A stretch of 64,000 nt of DNA from Pedobacter sp. L105. Its GTDB lineage: Bacteria; Bacteroidota; Bacteroidia; Sphingobacteriales; Sphingobacteriaceae. This document shows positions 16,014 to 24,357 of the stretch, in pieces (position 1 is the stretch's first letter; every line of letters starts with the position of its first letter). The stretch spans positions 1,217,080 to 1,281,079 of the forward strand of contig NZ_LMUP01000004.1 of assembly GCF_009765875.1 (NCBI RefSeq), read 5' to 3'. Under the pieces are notes generated by a model. That model was not told the origin of the DNA, searched no databases, and worked only from the letters and a program-made list of their open reading frames with translations. Position numbers and translations under genes: made by a program.

Positions 16014-17711
16014 ATGTCAACACAAAAAAATCACCTCAAAAAACTGCCCTTTCTATTGCTGGTTTTGTTTTCTTTACTGACTGTACAGGTAAGGGCAAAT
16101 ACCGCGCAACAGGTAGCAGATACAGTAAGCTCTGCCGGTCTGGAGTTTACCCCTATAAACACGGATACATCGGTAACGCCGGCAAAAACTGTCGTTAAGG
16201 TAACAAAAACAGATCGGGCAGCAGGCAATGTTGCTGTAGCAAACAGCCCGGTAAAAGCAACACTCAGTTTGTGGACCATCTTCATTGCAGGATTTGCAGG
16301 CGGGCTTGCCGCTTTATTGTTACCCTGTATTTTTCCAATGCTGCCGCTTACCGTAGGCTTTTTCACCAAAAGACATGCTAACCCTAAAAAGGGGATTTTG
16401 GATGCAGCCATTTACGGTCTCTCTATTATCCTGATCTATGTTGGTTTGGGCATGCTGATCACCGTTCTTTTTGGAGCAGACGCTTTGAACGCCCTTTCCA
16501 CCAATGGCATCTTTAATTTCGTGTTTTTCCTGCTGCTGGTTGTATTTGCATCCTCATTTTTTGGAGCTTTTGAGATTACCTTACCTAATAAATGGGCGAA
16601 TAAGGCGGAAGAAAATACAGATAGAAAAGGATTTGCCGGTATATTTTTTATGGCTGCCGCCCTTGCCCTGGTTTCTTTCAGCTGCACAGGCCCAATTATC
16701 GGCACGCTGCTGGTACAGGCTGCGACTTCGGGAGCACGACTGGGCCCTGCGGTTGGAATGCTGGGATTTTCTATTGCACTATCCTTCCCTTTTGTATTGT
16801 TTGCGCTTTTCCCATCGTGGTTAAACAATCTGCCTAAATCGGGAGGCTGGCTAAACAGTGTTAAGGTTTTCCTCGGTTTTCTGGAGCTTGCACTTTCCTT
16901 AAAGTTCCTGAGCAATGTAGATCTGACTTATCACTGGCATCTTTTTGACAGGGAAGTATTCCTGGTGTTATGGATAGTAATTGCCCTTTTAACCGGCTTT
17001 TATCTATTGGGTAAGTTAAAGTTCAGCCATGATTCTGATGTAACTTACCTCTCTGTACCGAGGTTATTCCTGGCAATTATTGTGTTATCTTTTTCAATAT
17101 ATATGGTACCGGGTTTATGGGGTGCCCCTTTAAAATCAATAGCGGCCTTTCTTCCTCCGCAGTCCAGCCAGGATTTTGATCTTTACACACCAACGCTATC
17201 CGCTGGCGGCACAACCAGCCTGCAAAATACAACAGCTGATCAAACACCACACAAGTATGCCAGCCTTTTCGACAAACCTCTGGGTTTAAATCCCTTTTTT
17301 GATTACAAGGAAGGTGTAGCTTACGCCCAAAAGATACATAAACCTGTTATCATAGATTTTACCGGACATGCTTGTGTAAACTGCCGTAAAATGGAGGCAG
17401 CAGTATGGCCGGACAAAAAAGTGTTCCCGCTGTTAAAAGACAGTTATGTATTGATACAGCTCTACGTGGATGACAAGACTGAATTACCAGTAAGCGAACA
17501 ATATACCAGCACTTTCAGCCACCGGAAAATTACTACCATCGGTGCTTTAAACAGCGATATTCAGGCTACCCGGTTCAATACCAATTCACAGCCCTATTAT
17601 GTATTGCTGAACCCTGTTACAGAAAAACCCCTGGTAACGCCTCAGGGTGCAGATTATGATCCTGCAAATTATTATAGCTACTTAGAATCAGGCATCAACT
17701 TATTTAAATAA
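16014..17711 (+). CDS. dsbD: DsbD-type thiol:disulfide interchange protein (beta and gamma domains)
   Basis: This 565-residue inner-membrane protein moves electrons from cytoplasmic thioredoxin to periplasmic thiol proteins. It has a signal peptide (about 1-29), a short linker in place of the N-terminal alpha domain of E. coli DsbD, an eight-helix transmembrane domain with the two redox cysteines C105 (LLLPCIFPM) and C224 (SFSCTGP), and a C-terminal thioredoxin-like gamma domain with CVNC at 454-457. Without the alpha domain the gamma domain must hand electrons to a separate carrier; the thioredoxin lipoprotein encoded next is the obvious candidate. Confidence 0.92.
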   Translation: MSTQKNHLKKLPFLLLVLFSLLTVQVRANTAQQVADTVSSAGLEFTPINTDTSVTPAKTVVKVTKTDRAAGNVAVANSPVKATLSLWTIFIAGFAGGLAALLLPCIFPMLPLTVGFFTKRHANPKKGILDAAIYGLSIILIYVGLGMLITVLFGADALNALSTNGIFNFVFFLLLVVFASSFFGAFEITLPNKWANKAEENTDRKGFAGIFFMAAALALVSFSCTGPIIGTLLVQAATSGARLGPAVGMLGFSIALSFPFVLFALFPSWLNNLPKSGGWLNSVKVFLGFLELALSLKFLSNVDLTYHWHLFDREVFLVLWIVIALLTGFYLLGKLKFSHDSDVTYLSVPRLFLAIIVLSFSIYMVPGLWGAPLKSIAAFLPPQSSQDFDLYTPTLSAGGTTSLQNTTADQTPHKYASLFDKPLGLNPFFDYKEGVAYAQKIHKPVIIDFTGHACVNCRKMEAAVWPDKKVFPLLKDSYVLIQLYVDDKTELPVSEQYTSTFSHRKITTIGALNSDIQATRFNTNSQPYYVLLNPVTEKPLVTPQGADYDPANYYSYLESGINLFK

Positions 17712-17719
17712 CAAAGAAA

Positions 17720-18838
17720 ATGAACAACAAAACAACGATATCCGGCTTATTGGTAATAGGCACCCTATTGTTTTCCTGCAAGGACAACAATACATTCAGC
17801 ATCACCGGCACCCTAAAGAACCCCTCAAAATTAAAAACGGTTTATCTACTGCAGGCTGATAGTGCGGCCCAATATAAAGTAATTGATTCTGCCAGATTAA
17901 CACAGGATGGCGGCTATAAATTTAAGCGCTCTGCGGCTTATGTTAATTTATATAAACTAAGAGCAGATACCAATCAGTTTGACCTGATTGCGCAAAATGG
18001 TGATGAGATTCAATTGAATACCGACCTAAATGATAGCCACCATGTTTATACCATTAGCGGATCGGAAGCTTCCGAAAAAATAAAAGCGTATAATGATTTC
18101 ACCAAAGCTTATACCGAGAAAAACAATAAGGTGGCTGCAGAATTTGAAGCGAAGTCCAAAAATAATCAGCAGCAGTCGGATTCTTTACTGCATGTTTATA
18201 TGCCCCTATTCCAAAAGAATATGACTGTCTATAGTGACATGGTTTTAAAATTCATTAGTGACAACAAAAACTCGCTAGCCGCTTTTGATGCAGCAAATGC
18301 ACTCGATGTGGTTAAATACGAACCGCAGCTTATTGCTTATGCAGACGGGATCAATGGCGATCTAACCAAAAACCCGGCAGTACAAAATTTTATCAGGACA
18401 ATGGCCAAGGCTAAACCTTTATCCATCGGTCATAAAGCACCGGACTTCACGATTAATTCCATCGATGGCAAGCCTGTAAAATTAGCCGACTACAAGGGTA
18501 AATATGTGATGATTGATTTCTGGGCTTCATGGTGTATTCCCTGCCGCCAGGAAAATCCAAATGTGGTAAAACAGTATCATCATTTTAAATCCAAAGGATT
18601 TGATGTTTTAGGCATATCCCTTGATAAGGAAAAGGGAGTATGGCAAAAGGCGGTTAATGCTGATCAGCTGGCCTGGACACAAACCTCAGATTTAACAAGC
18701 TTTGATGGCGCTGTAGAACAACTTTATCATATACAGGCCATCCCATCAAATTTCATTATTGACCCACAGGGAAATATAGTTGCCAAAAATATCAGGGGAG
18801 CGGAACTCGAAGCATTCCTGACTAAAACAATCCATTAA
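17720..18838 (+). CDS. TlpA-like thioredoxin lipoprotein
   Basis: The 372-residue protein has a lipoprotein signal (MNNKTTISGLLVIGTLLFSC, lipidated Cys20), a DUF4369-like N-terminal domain, a helical linker and a thioredoxin domain with the uncommon active site WASWCIPC (CIPC at 272-275) and cis-proline QAIPSNF. It starts 8 nt after dsbD. I infer that it is the membrane-anchored electron carrier between DsbD and the two methionine sulfoxide reductases that follow. It is a third member of the family represented by the genes at 9206 and 10410. Confidence 0.88.
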   Translation: MNNKTTISGLLVIGTLLFSCKDNNTFSITGTLKNPSKLKTVYLLQADSAAQYKVIDSARLTQDGGYKFKRSAAYVNLYKLRADTNQFDLIAQNGDEIQLNTDLNDSHHVYTISGSEASEKIKAYNDFTKAYTEKNNKVAAEFEAKSKNNQQQSDSLLHVYMPLFQKNMTVYSDMVLKFISDNKNSLAAFDAANALDVVKYEPQLIAYADGINGDLTKNPAVQNFIRTMAKAKPLSIGHKAPDFTINSIDGKPVKLADYKGKYVMIDFWASWCIPCRQENPNVVKQYHHFKSKGFDVLGISLDKEKGVWQKAVNADQLAWTQTSDLTSFDGAVEQLYHIQAIPSNFIIDPQGNIVAKNIRGAELEAFLTKTIH

Positions 18839-18865
18839 GTATAAAAGAACGTAAATTCAAAAAAA

Positions 18866-19525
18866 ATGAAAAAGATCATTTGTTATATGCTGTTCACAGT
18901 AGCCACTGTTTATTCGGCATTTGCCTTATCCCCAAAAGGAAAAAACCCATCAAATTCAACAGGTATAAAAACTATCCCTCCTATCACTAAACATTTAGAC
19001 ACTGCAACACTGGCTACCGGTTGTTTCTGGTGCACAGAGGCTAAATTTAAAGAACTGCGTGGCGTGGTGAAAGTAACCGCAGGTTTCTCCGGAGGCCATA
19101 CGGTTAACCCCACCTACGAACAGGTATGCACAGGTACTACCGGTCATGCCGAAGCATGTAATGTTGTTTTCGATCCAAAACAAATCACCTTTGACGAATT
19201 ACTACAGGTCTTTTTTACGGATCACGATCCTACTCAATTAAACAGACAGGGAAATGATGTAGGAACGCAGTACCGCTCAGCTGTTTTTTATCACAATGCC
19301 GTTCAGAAACAAAAGGCAGAGTATTACATTAAAAGGATCAATGCTGAAAAAGCTTATCCAACACCGGTAGTTACACAAGTGGTGCCTTTTAAAGTATTTT
19401 ATAAAGCAGAAGACTATCACCAAAACTATTTCAGCAAAAACGGAAGTGTTCCATATTGTAAATATGTGATACAACCAGAATTAGATAAGTTCAGGAAGGC
19501 TTTTGCCGATAAATTAAAAAAATAA
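18866..19525 (+). CDS. msrA: Peptide-methionine (S)-S-oxide reductase, exported
   Basis: MsrA reduces the S-epimer of methionine sulfoxide in proteins. The catalytic motif GCFWC is present (catalytic C53), followed by the family pattern GVVKVTAGFSGG, YEQVCTGTTGHAEA and the FFTDHDPTQLNRQGNDVGTQYRS region. The first 20 residues (MKKIICYMLFTVATVYSAFA) are a cleavable signal peptide, so the enzyme acts in the cell envelope. At 219 residues it is a single-domain MsrA plus the leader. It lies 27 nt after the thioredoxin lipoprotein and 20 nt before msrB. Confidence 0.95.
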   Translation: MKKIICYMLFTVATVYSAFALSPKGKNPSNSTGIKTIPPITKHLDTATLATGCFWCTEAKFKELRGVVKVTAGFSGGHTVNPTYEQVCTGTTGHAEACNVVFDPKQITFDELLQVFFTDHDPTQLNRQGNDVGTQYRSAVFYHNAVQKQKAEYYIKRINAEKAYPTPVVTQVVPFKVFYKAEDYHQNYFSKNGSVPYCKYVIQPELDKFRKAFADKLKK

Positions 19526-19545
19526 TATTATAAATAGATAACCCT

Positions 19546-20055
19546 ATGAAATCATTAATCATTTTGTCAATCGCCATGCTGTTTACGCTAACCAGCGTTA
19601 ATGCGCAACATCTTAAATCAGCCAAAGGACACGAAAACAATCCCTATTATTCCAATACGGATATGAAGAAGCTAAATGTTTCAGATGCGGAATGGAAAAA
19701 AATCCTTCCACCAGCACTATACGCTACTGCACGTGAGCAGGCTACCGAAAAGCCATTCACAGGTCAATATTGGAATGCCAATGCAAAAGGCACTTATTAT
19801 TGCGCTGTTTGCGGCAACGAATTATTTAAGTCGGATGCCAAGTTTGCAAGTACCTGCGGGTGGCCAAGTTTTTTTGAACCGCTTCATAAAAACAGTGTCA
19901 TCTATCACGAAGACCATTCTTACGGTATGGATCGTACAGAAGTAATCTGTGCCCGCTGCGGCTCTCACTTAGGCCATATCTTTGACGATGGACCGGCACC
20001 TACGCATAAAAGATATTGCATGAACTCTATATCGCTGGATTTTCAGCCGGATTAA
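19546..20055 (+). CDS. msrB: Peptide-methionine (R)-S-oxide reductase, exported
   Basis: MsrB handles the R-epimer that MsrA cannot use. The 169-residue protein has a signal peptide (residues 1-20), four zinc cysteines in two CxxC pairs (C86/C89 and C135/C138), a resolving cysteine candidate C104 in TCGWPSFF and the catalytic C158 in KRYCMNS. Both reductases therefore work outside the cytoplasm, where H2O2 and hypohalous acids arrive first. The transcript ends in the hairpin at 20111. Confidence 0.95.
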   Translation: MKSLIILSIAMLFTLTSVNAQHLKSAKGHENNPYYSNTDMKKLNVSDAEWKKILPPALYATAREQATEKPFTGQYWNANAKGTYYCAVCGNELFKSDAKFASTCGWPSFFEPLHKNSVIYHEDHSYGMDRTEVICARCGSHLGHIFDDGPAPTHKRYCMNSISLDFQPD

Positions 20056-20110
20056 TCATTTATAGTATTCATTTTTGAATATATTCTTACTGCCTTTCGC
20101 GGTTTATCAT

Positions 20111-20148
20111 ATGAAGCCTGTATAAGATGTGATCTTTACAGGCTTCAT
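20111..20148. terminator. Long bidirectional hairpin between convergent genes
   Basis: ATGAAGCCTGTA (20111-20122) pairs perfectly with TACAGGCTTCAT (20137-20148), and AAGAT/ATCTT continues the stem to a 3-nt GTG loop after a one-base bulge. It separates msrB (+) from the DUF2278 gene (-). Confidence 0.75.
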
Positions 20149-20179
20149 GTTTAGGAGCTAAATGTGAAACTACCATCTG

Positions 20180-20893
20180 CTATTCAATCGGATTACCGTT
20201 ATTATCAGTTTTAATCTCCTGCACCTGGAAACGAAAAAATAGCGCTACCCATTGATTGGCATTCCTGAAGTGAAAAAACAGTGCACCATCCTGATGAATA
20301 CCATTATATTTTTCTTCCTGTCCGGAGTCACCCTGGTTCATATGAATATCGTGTATACCCAGAGAAGGATTGGGATTAAAATAATGCTGGGTATCCGGGT
20401 GGCCACCAGCCGCATTATCATCCCATCCTGACCCAAAAGCAAATACTTCTGCATCTGGATTATTGGTTGCTTTCTGTACCCAGGGACCAATATCATCGTT
20501 TAGATCATCACCAGGCCCAAGGGCACTTTTAGGCGTTACAATTTTCATTGAACCAATTGGAAAAAGAGCGGGGCTGGTTCTTAAGTAATCGAGGCAAATG
20601 GCCTGATCCATTGCCTTTTTGGCCGTAAATCCTGTACTCACCTGCAATATTTTATCGGTAAGGGGATGAGTAAAGTTTTCGTCTTTATAAAACATCACCA
20701 TACGGTCGGTATCCAGCATAGTATTCCCGTCATGTGCATAATTTTTCTTTTCACCTGCAAACTGAGAGTAAACATCTACAGCTATACGATAGAGCTGATC
20801 AGCCTGAACTTCAATCTGAAAGTGGTCAGCACCACTCTTATAAGGGATCGAATTGATCACCTTCCCTCTTAGAACACCATAATTTACGGGCAT
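20180..20893 (-). CDS. DUF2278 (YukJ-like) protein
   Basis: The 237-residue protein begins MPVNYGVLRGKVINS, the hallmark opening of the DUF2278/YukJ family, and keeps the HFQIEVQADQLYRIAVDVYS block, the FAFGSGWDDNAA motif and a histidine-rich C-terminal part (GIHDIHMNQGDSG, FHFRNANQW). There is no signal peptide. The family is widespread but has no established biochemical function. It is convergent with msrB and lies downstream of the RDD gene on the same strand, with a weak hairpin between them. Confidence 0.85.
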   Translation of the reverse strand: MPVNYGVLRGKVINSIPYKSGADHFQIEVQADQLYRIAVDVYSQFAGEKKNYAHDGNTMLDTDRMVMFYKDENFTHPLTDKILQVSTGFTAKKAMDQAICLDYLRTSPALFPIGSMKIVTPKSALGPGDDLNDDIGPWVQKATNNPDAEVFAFGSGWDDNAAGGHPDTQHYFNPNPSLGIHDIHMNQGDSGQEEKYNGIHQDGALFFHFRNANQWVALFFRFQVQEIKTDNNGNPIE

Positions 20894-20932
20894 AATCTAT
20901 ATTTAGTTGATAATAGAACCCAATGTATTTAA

Positions 20933-20975
20933 TTGTGATTAACAAATGATGAAGTCCTGATGAAGTTTATCACAA
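20933..20975 (-). terminator. Inverted repeat between RDD and DUF2278 genes
   Basis: TTGTGATTAAC (20933-20943) and GTTTATCACAA (20965-20975) are inverted repeats with 10 of 11 matches and a 21-nt loop. It may end the RDD transcript or act as an operator for the DUF2278 gene; evidence is the symmetry alone. Confidence 0.35.
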
Positions 20976-20981
20976 CCACAT

Positions 20982-21713
20982 CTAATCTGCGGCAGAAGTA
21001 ACGTGGTTATAATCTTTAATCACAGTGGATAGAAAATCCAGTCGCTGTTCTTCTTCCGGCGGCCGGACACCTAATTTGCCGGCGATTTTAACTGACATCG
21101 TATATAACAATTCGGCACTGCCCGTTTGGTAATAAACAGTAATTACTTCATGGATCAATTCAATATCACTATCATTCAACTGGCCTGCTTGTGCAAAAAC
21201 AGTGGTATAACCATCTTCAGCAGGAATAAAAACAATATGTCCGAAATCAGTGCGCGGAACAGTTTTAATCACCGCAGTGCCTGCTACGATATCTCCAATC
21301 CGCTGCTTGTTCTCAGACAGCACAATACAGATCATTCCTCCAACCTGAAAAGTTAGCACAAAATCAACCAGTCTGAATAACCAGCGGATAAAATACTGTC
21401 CCATTGTGGCAGGGCTGCCATCCAGGCTAATCACTTTGATCTTCATGGATCTTTTTCCAATGCACTGACCATTCATAAAAATCTCGCACAGCAAGTTATA
21501 AAATACATAACCCACTGCAAAAATGATCCCCTCCACGTACATTGCCGTTTTGTTGTTGCTGATTGACAGCAATGCGCCTACCATCAGAAACAAAAAAAAC
21601 AGCCCTAAAAAAACACCCAGGTCAATTAATCTTGCTGCTATTCTCTCTCCTAAACCGGCAACGGGATAATCGATATCTACATGCTGACTGGTACTTACCT
21701 TTATTGTTTCCAT
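20982..21713 (-). CDS. RDD family membrane protein
   Basis: The 243-residue protein begins METIKVSTSQHVDIDYPVAGLGERIAARLIDL; the arginine/aspartate pair in RLID is the RDD signature. It has about three transmembrane helices, IGKRSMKIKVI after the second, and a soluble tail of about 90 residues. RDD proteins are proposed membrane transport or regulatory proteins. It is divergent from the SpoIIM-MoxR-DUF58 operon, and RDD genes commonly accompany that operon. I start it at ATG 21713, since the in-frame TTG at 21722 lies inside the -7 box. Confidence 0.88.
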   Translation of the reverse strand: METIKVSTSQHVDIDYPVAGLGERIAARLIDLGVFLGLFFLFLMVGALLSISNNKTAMYVEGIIFAVGYVFYNLLCEIFMNGQCIGKRSMKIKVISLDGSPATMGQYFIRWLFRLVDFVLTFQVGGMICIVLSENKQRIGDIVAGTAVIKTVPRTDFGHIVFIPAEDGYTTVFAQAGQLNDSDIELIHEVITVYYQTGSAELLYTMSVKIAGKLGVRPPEEEQRLDFLSTVIKDYNHVTSAAD

Positions 21714-21719
21714 AAAAAT

Positions 21720-21727
21720 CAAATATA
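21720..21727 (-). promoter_or_regulatory. Promoter -7 box TATATTTG for the RDD gene
   Basis: Read on the minus strand, TATATTTG lies 6 nt upstream of the RDD ATG at 21713. Transcription would begin at or next to the start codon, so the mRNA is probably leaderless. Confidence 0.5.
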
Positions 21728-21802
21728 ATACTGATATTGAAATTACTGTTGTAGAAATTGATTTTTGTTCATACTTTACATAAAAAAATAGTAGTCAATT
21801 TT

Positions 21803-22765
21803 ATGAGGGAGGCATTGTTCGTTAAGCAGAATTCCGTAAAATGGAAAGCCTATGAAGAATTGCATACCACAAACCCTGACGACCTTTCAGACCGGTTTAT
21901 TGAGATTACCAACGATCTCTCTTACGCCAAAACTTTCTATCCCAAATCCAATACTACCGCTTACTTAAACGGACTGGCTTCTACGCTGCACCAGTCAATT
22001 TATAAAAACAAAAAAGAAGATTCAAACCGCTTTGTCAATTTCTGGAAATTTGAATTGCCGGAGCTCTTCCATATCTATCGTAAACAGCTGCTTTACGCTT
22101 TGTTATTTTTTTTAATCTCCACGGCTATAGGCGTACTTTCTGCAAAATATGATGCCTCTTTTTTAAGGCTTGTACTTGGCGATAGTTATGTCAATATGAC
22201 CAACGACAATATTGCTAAAGGAAATCCTTTTGGTGTATATAAACAGCATGGAGAAATGGAAATGTTTGTGATGATTGCGGCCAATAATATTTATGTAGCC
22301 ATGATCACCTTTGTCAGCGGCCTCTTTTTTTCTGTAGGCCCTATTGTTTTTATGTTAAAAAACGGCGTCATGCTGGGTTCATTTGAATATTACTTTTTCA
22401 GCAGGGGCCTGGGACTGGAATCTATACTGGTCATCTGGATTCATGGAACTTTAGAGATATCGGCTATCATTATTGCCGGTGCCGCAGGCTTAGTGCTTGG
22501 TCACGGATTACTCTTCCCGAAAACATATACCCGTCTGCAGGCTTTTAAAAACAGTGCAAAAGACGGCACAAAGATGGCCCTGGGTATTGTACCGATCTTA
22601 CTGGTCGCTGCACTACTGGAAGGTTTTGTTACCCGTCATACCCAAATGCCCTTATGGCTTAGCTTAAGTATTTTAAGCAGTTCCCTCCTTTTCATTATCT
22701 GGTATGTGATCTTATACCCGATAAGACTTTCAAAACGCAATCAAAAACTTATAAATAATGCTTAA
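21803..22765 (+). CDS. SpoIIM-like (stage II sporulation protein M family) membrane protein
   Basis: From ATG 21803 (MREALFVKQN) the protein has 320 residues: a soluble N-terminal part of about 95 residues containing FVNFWKFELPELFHIYR, then about six transmembrane helices with the conserved FMLKNGVMLGSFEYYFF and WIHGTLEISAIIIAGAAGL motifs of the SpoIIM family. In non-sporulating Bacteroidota this family travels with RDD, MoxR and DUF58 genes and its role is unclear; an envelope function is inferred. An upstream TTG (21758) would add 15 residues without family support. It overlaps the next gene by 8 nt. Confidence 0.87.
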   Translation: MREALFVKQNSVKWKAYEELHTTNPDDLSDRFIEITNDLSYAKTFYPKSNTTAYLNGLASTLHQSIYKNKKEDSNRFVNFWKFELPELFHIYRKQLLYALLFFLISTAIGVLSAKYDASFLRLVLGDSYVNMTNDNIAKGNPFGVYKQHGEMEMFVMIAANNIYVAMITFVSGLFFSVGPIVFMLKNGVMLGSFEYYFFSRGLGLESILVIWIHGTLEISAIIIAGAAGLVLGHGLLFPKTYTRLQAFKNSAKDGTKMALGIVPILLVAALLEGFVTRHTQMPLWLSLSILSSSLLFIIWYVILYPIRLSKRNQKLINNA

Positions 22766-23633
22766 CAAAATAGAATTCAAGAAAATCAGAGATTTCGGGG
22801 AAATTATTAACGACACTTTCCTGTTTTTAAAACAGAATTTCAAACCTTTGCTCAAGGTATTCATTTACCTGTGTGGATTTTTCATCCTGGCCAGCATGAT
22901 CATAGGTATCAATCAACAGATCAACCTTCAGAAGATTACGGGGGCACCTGGACGGTTTCCTAATTTCAGGTTGTTAAACCCATTAATGATAGTGGAATAT
23001 TTCTTTTCTTTCGTTTTTGGTTTAGCAAGTTTCACCGCCATGAACCTTTCTATCCTGTGTTTTATCAGCCTGTATGTAGAAAAAGGAAATATAGCCCCGA
23101 CCGTAGAAGAAGTATGGGCTTATTTTAAATATTTTTTCTTTCGTGCAATGGGAAGCTTTGTGGTGATCTCCATATTCGCGGGCCTATGTTTTGTCTGTTT
23201 AATCCTGCCAGGAATTTATGTATTCCCGGCGCTGTCTATTTTCTTTCCTGTGATGATCATGGAAAATGGCAGCCTTAGCCATTCTTTTGGCCGTGCATTT
23301 AAATTATTGAAAGATCAGTGGTGGAGTACCGCCGGAACGTTACTGATCATCTGGATCATCACTAGTGCCTGTTCATCTATCGCCTCTCTACCCGCCATGG
23401 CTTTAACTTTATTTGGGGTATTCGCCTCTTCGTCTCATACGCTAAGCAATACCGTGATCATTGTTTCTTCCATTAGCCAGTCTATCTGTCAGGTATTTAT
23501 GATCATCCCTATTGTTTGTGTTTCATTCATTTACTTCAATTTAGTGGAACGCCGGGAGAACGTGGGATTAATGGAGCGCATTAACCATCTGGGTGAAACA
23601 AAGGAAAATTTTAATAGCAACGAAGCTTATTAA
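22758..23633 (+). CDS. Multipass membrane protein, GPDPase-membrane-domain-like
   Basis: The 291-residue protein has a short cytosolic start (MLNKIEFKKIRDFGEIINDTF) and about six transmembrane helices. The LILPGIYVFPALSIFFPVMIM and AFKLLKDQWWSTAG segments resemble the membrane domain attached to glycerophosphodiester phosphodiesterases and related uncharacterised proteins. No catalytic domain is present. It overlaps spoIIM by 8 nt and is followed within 1 nt by the DUF4129 gene, so it belongs to the same complex or pathway. Function is unknown. Confidence 0.7.
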   Translation: MLNKIEFKKIRDFGEIINDTFLFLKQNFKPLLKVFIYLCGFFILASMIIGINQQINLQKITGAPGRFPNFRLLNPLMIVEYFFSFVFGLASFTAMNLSILCFISLYVEKGNIAPTVEEVWAYFKYFFFRAMGSFVVISIFAGLCFVCLILPGIYVFPALSIFFPVMIMENGSLSHSFGRAFKLLKDQWWSTAGTLLIIWIITSACSSIASLPAMALTLFGVFASSSHTLSNTVIIVSSISQSICQVFMIIPIVCVSFIYFNLVERRENVGLMERINHLGETKENFNSNEAY

Positions 23634-23634
23634 T

Positions 23635-24357
23635 ATGTACCGGTTTCTTTTGGCAATTCTTTTCCAGGGCATATTTGCTGTGGCTCTCCCTGTTAACATA
23701 ACCCGGGCAGCCACCCAAAAAGAAACTGTCCTTAAATATGATACTGCTAAAATCTCGATAAGGAATTTTGACCTGCAAAAGATAGCCGGCTACCGGAAAC
23801 AGACCGCGTTTATTTATCAGGATACCGCTCCGGGTTTAACCTGGTGGGAAAGGTTCTGGATGGGTTTCTGGAACCTGATTGATCATCTGTTTAAAAACAA
23901 ACAGTCCGGCGCCATCCTGGGATACCTGATCCTTGCAGCAATAATTGTGTTCATTGTTTTTGCAGCGTTTAAAATGACAGGTATTGACCTCCGGATTTTT
24001 ACCGGTAAATCCAAACCTATTGCCATTCCTTACAGTGAATCTCTGGACAACATCAATGAGATCAACTTCAATGAAGAATTGAAGCAGGCTATAAGCGCAG
24101 GAAACTACCGGCTTGCGGTAAGGCTGTTTTACCTGAGTTCCCTAAAAAAACTTAACGATAAACAACTTATCAGCTGGCAGCCGGAAAAAACCAATCAGAC
24201 CTATATCAATGAGCTGGAAAATCTTCAGCAGAGACAGCGGTTTAAACTGCTGACTATCCAGTTTGAATATATCTGGTATGGTGATTTTTCCCTTGATGAA
24301 GAAAATTTTAACAGGATAAAGACCAGCTTTGACCTATTTAACCAGGAAACATCATGA
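23635..24357 (+). CDS. DUF4129 domain protein
   Basis: From ATG 23635 the product has 240 residues: a signal-like hydrophobic start (MYRFLLAILFQGIFAVALPV), a periplasmic segment, one central transmembrane helix (GAILGYLILAAIIVFIVFAAF) and a C-terminal cytosolic DUF4129-type domain with KQAISAGNYRLAVRLFYLSS, a pattern of paired helices. A GTG at 23593 would extend it into the preceding gene and is not adopted. The stop overlaps the next gene by 4 nt. DUF4129 proteins commonly occur in MoxR/DUF58 operons; molecular role is unknown. Confidence 0.82.
   Translation: MYRFLLAILFQGIFAVALPVNITRAATQKETVLKYDTAKISIRNFDLQKIAGYRKQTAFIYQDTAPGLTWWERFWMGFWNLIDHLFKNKQSGAILGYLILAAIIVFIVFAAFKMTGIDLRIFTGKSKPIAIPYSESLDNINEINFNEELKQAISAGNYRLAVRLFYLSSLKKLNDKQLISWQPEKTNQTYINELENLQQRQRFKLLTIQFEYIWYGDFSLDEENFNRIKTSFDLFNQETS

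Noticed and set aside
16014..17711. DsbD as part of cytochrome c biogenesis (CcdA)
   Set aside because: The C-terminal CVNC thioredoxin domain and the msrA/msrB neighbours point to thiol transfer, and no cytochrome c assembly genes are present.
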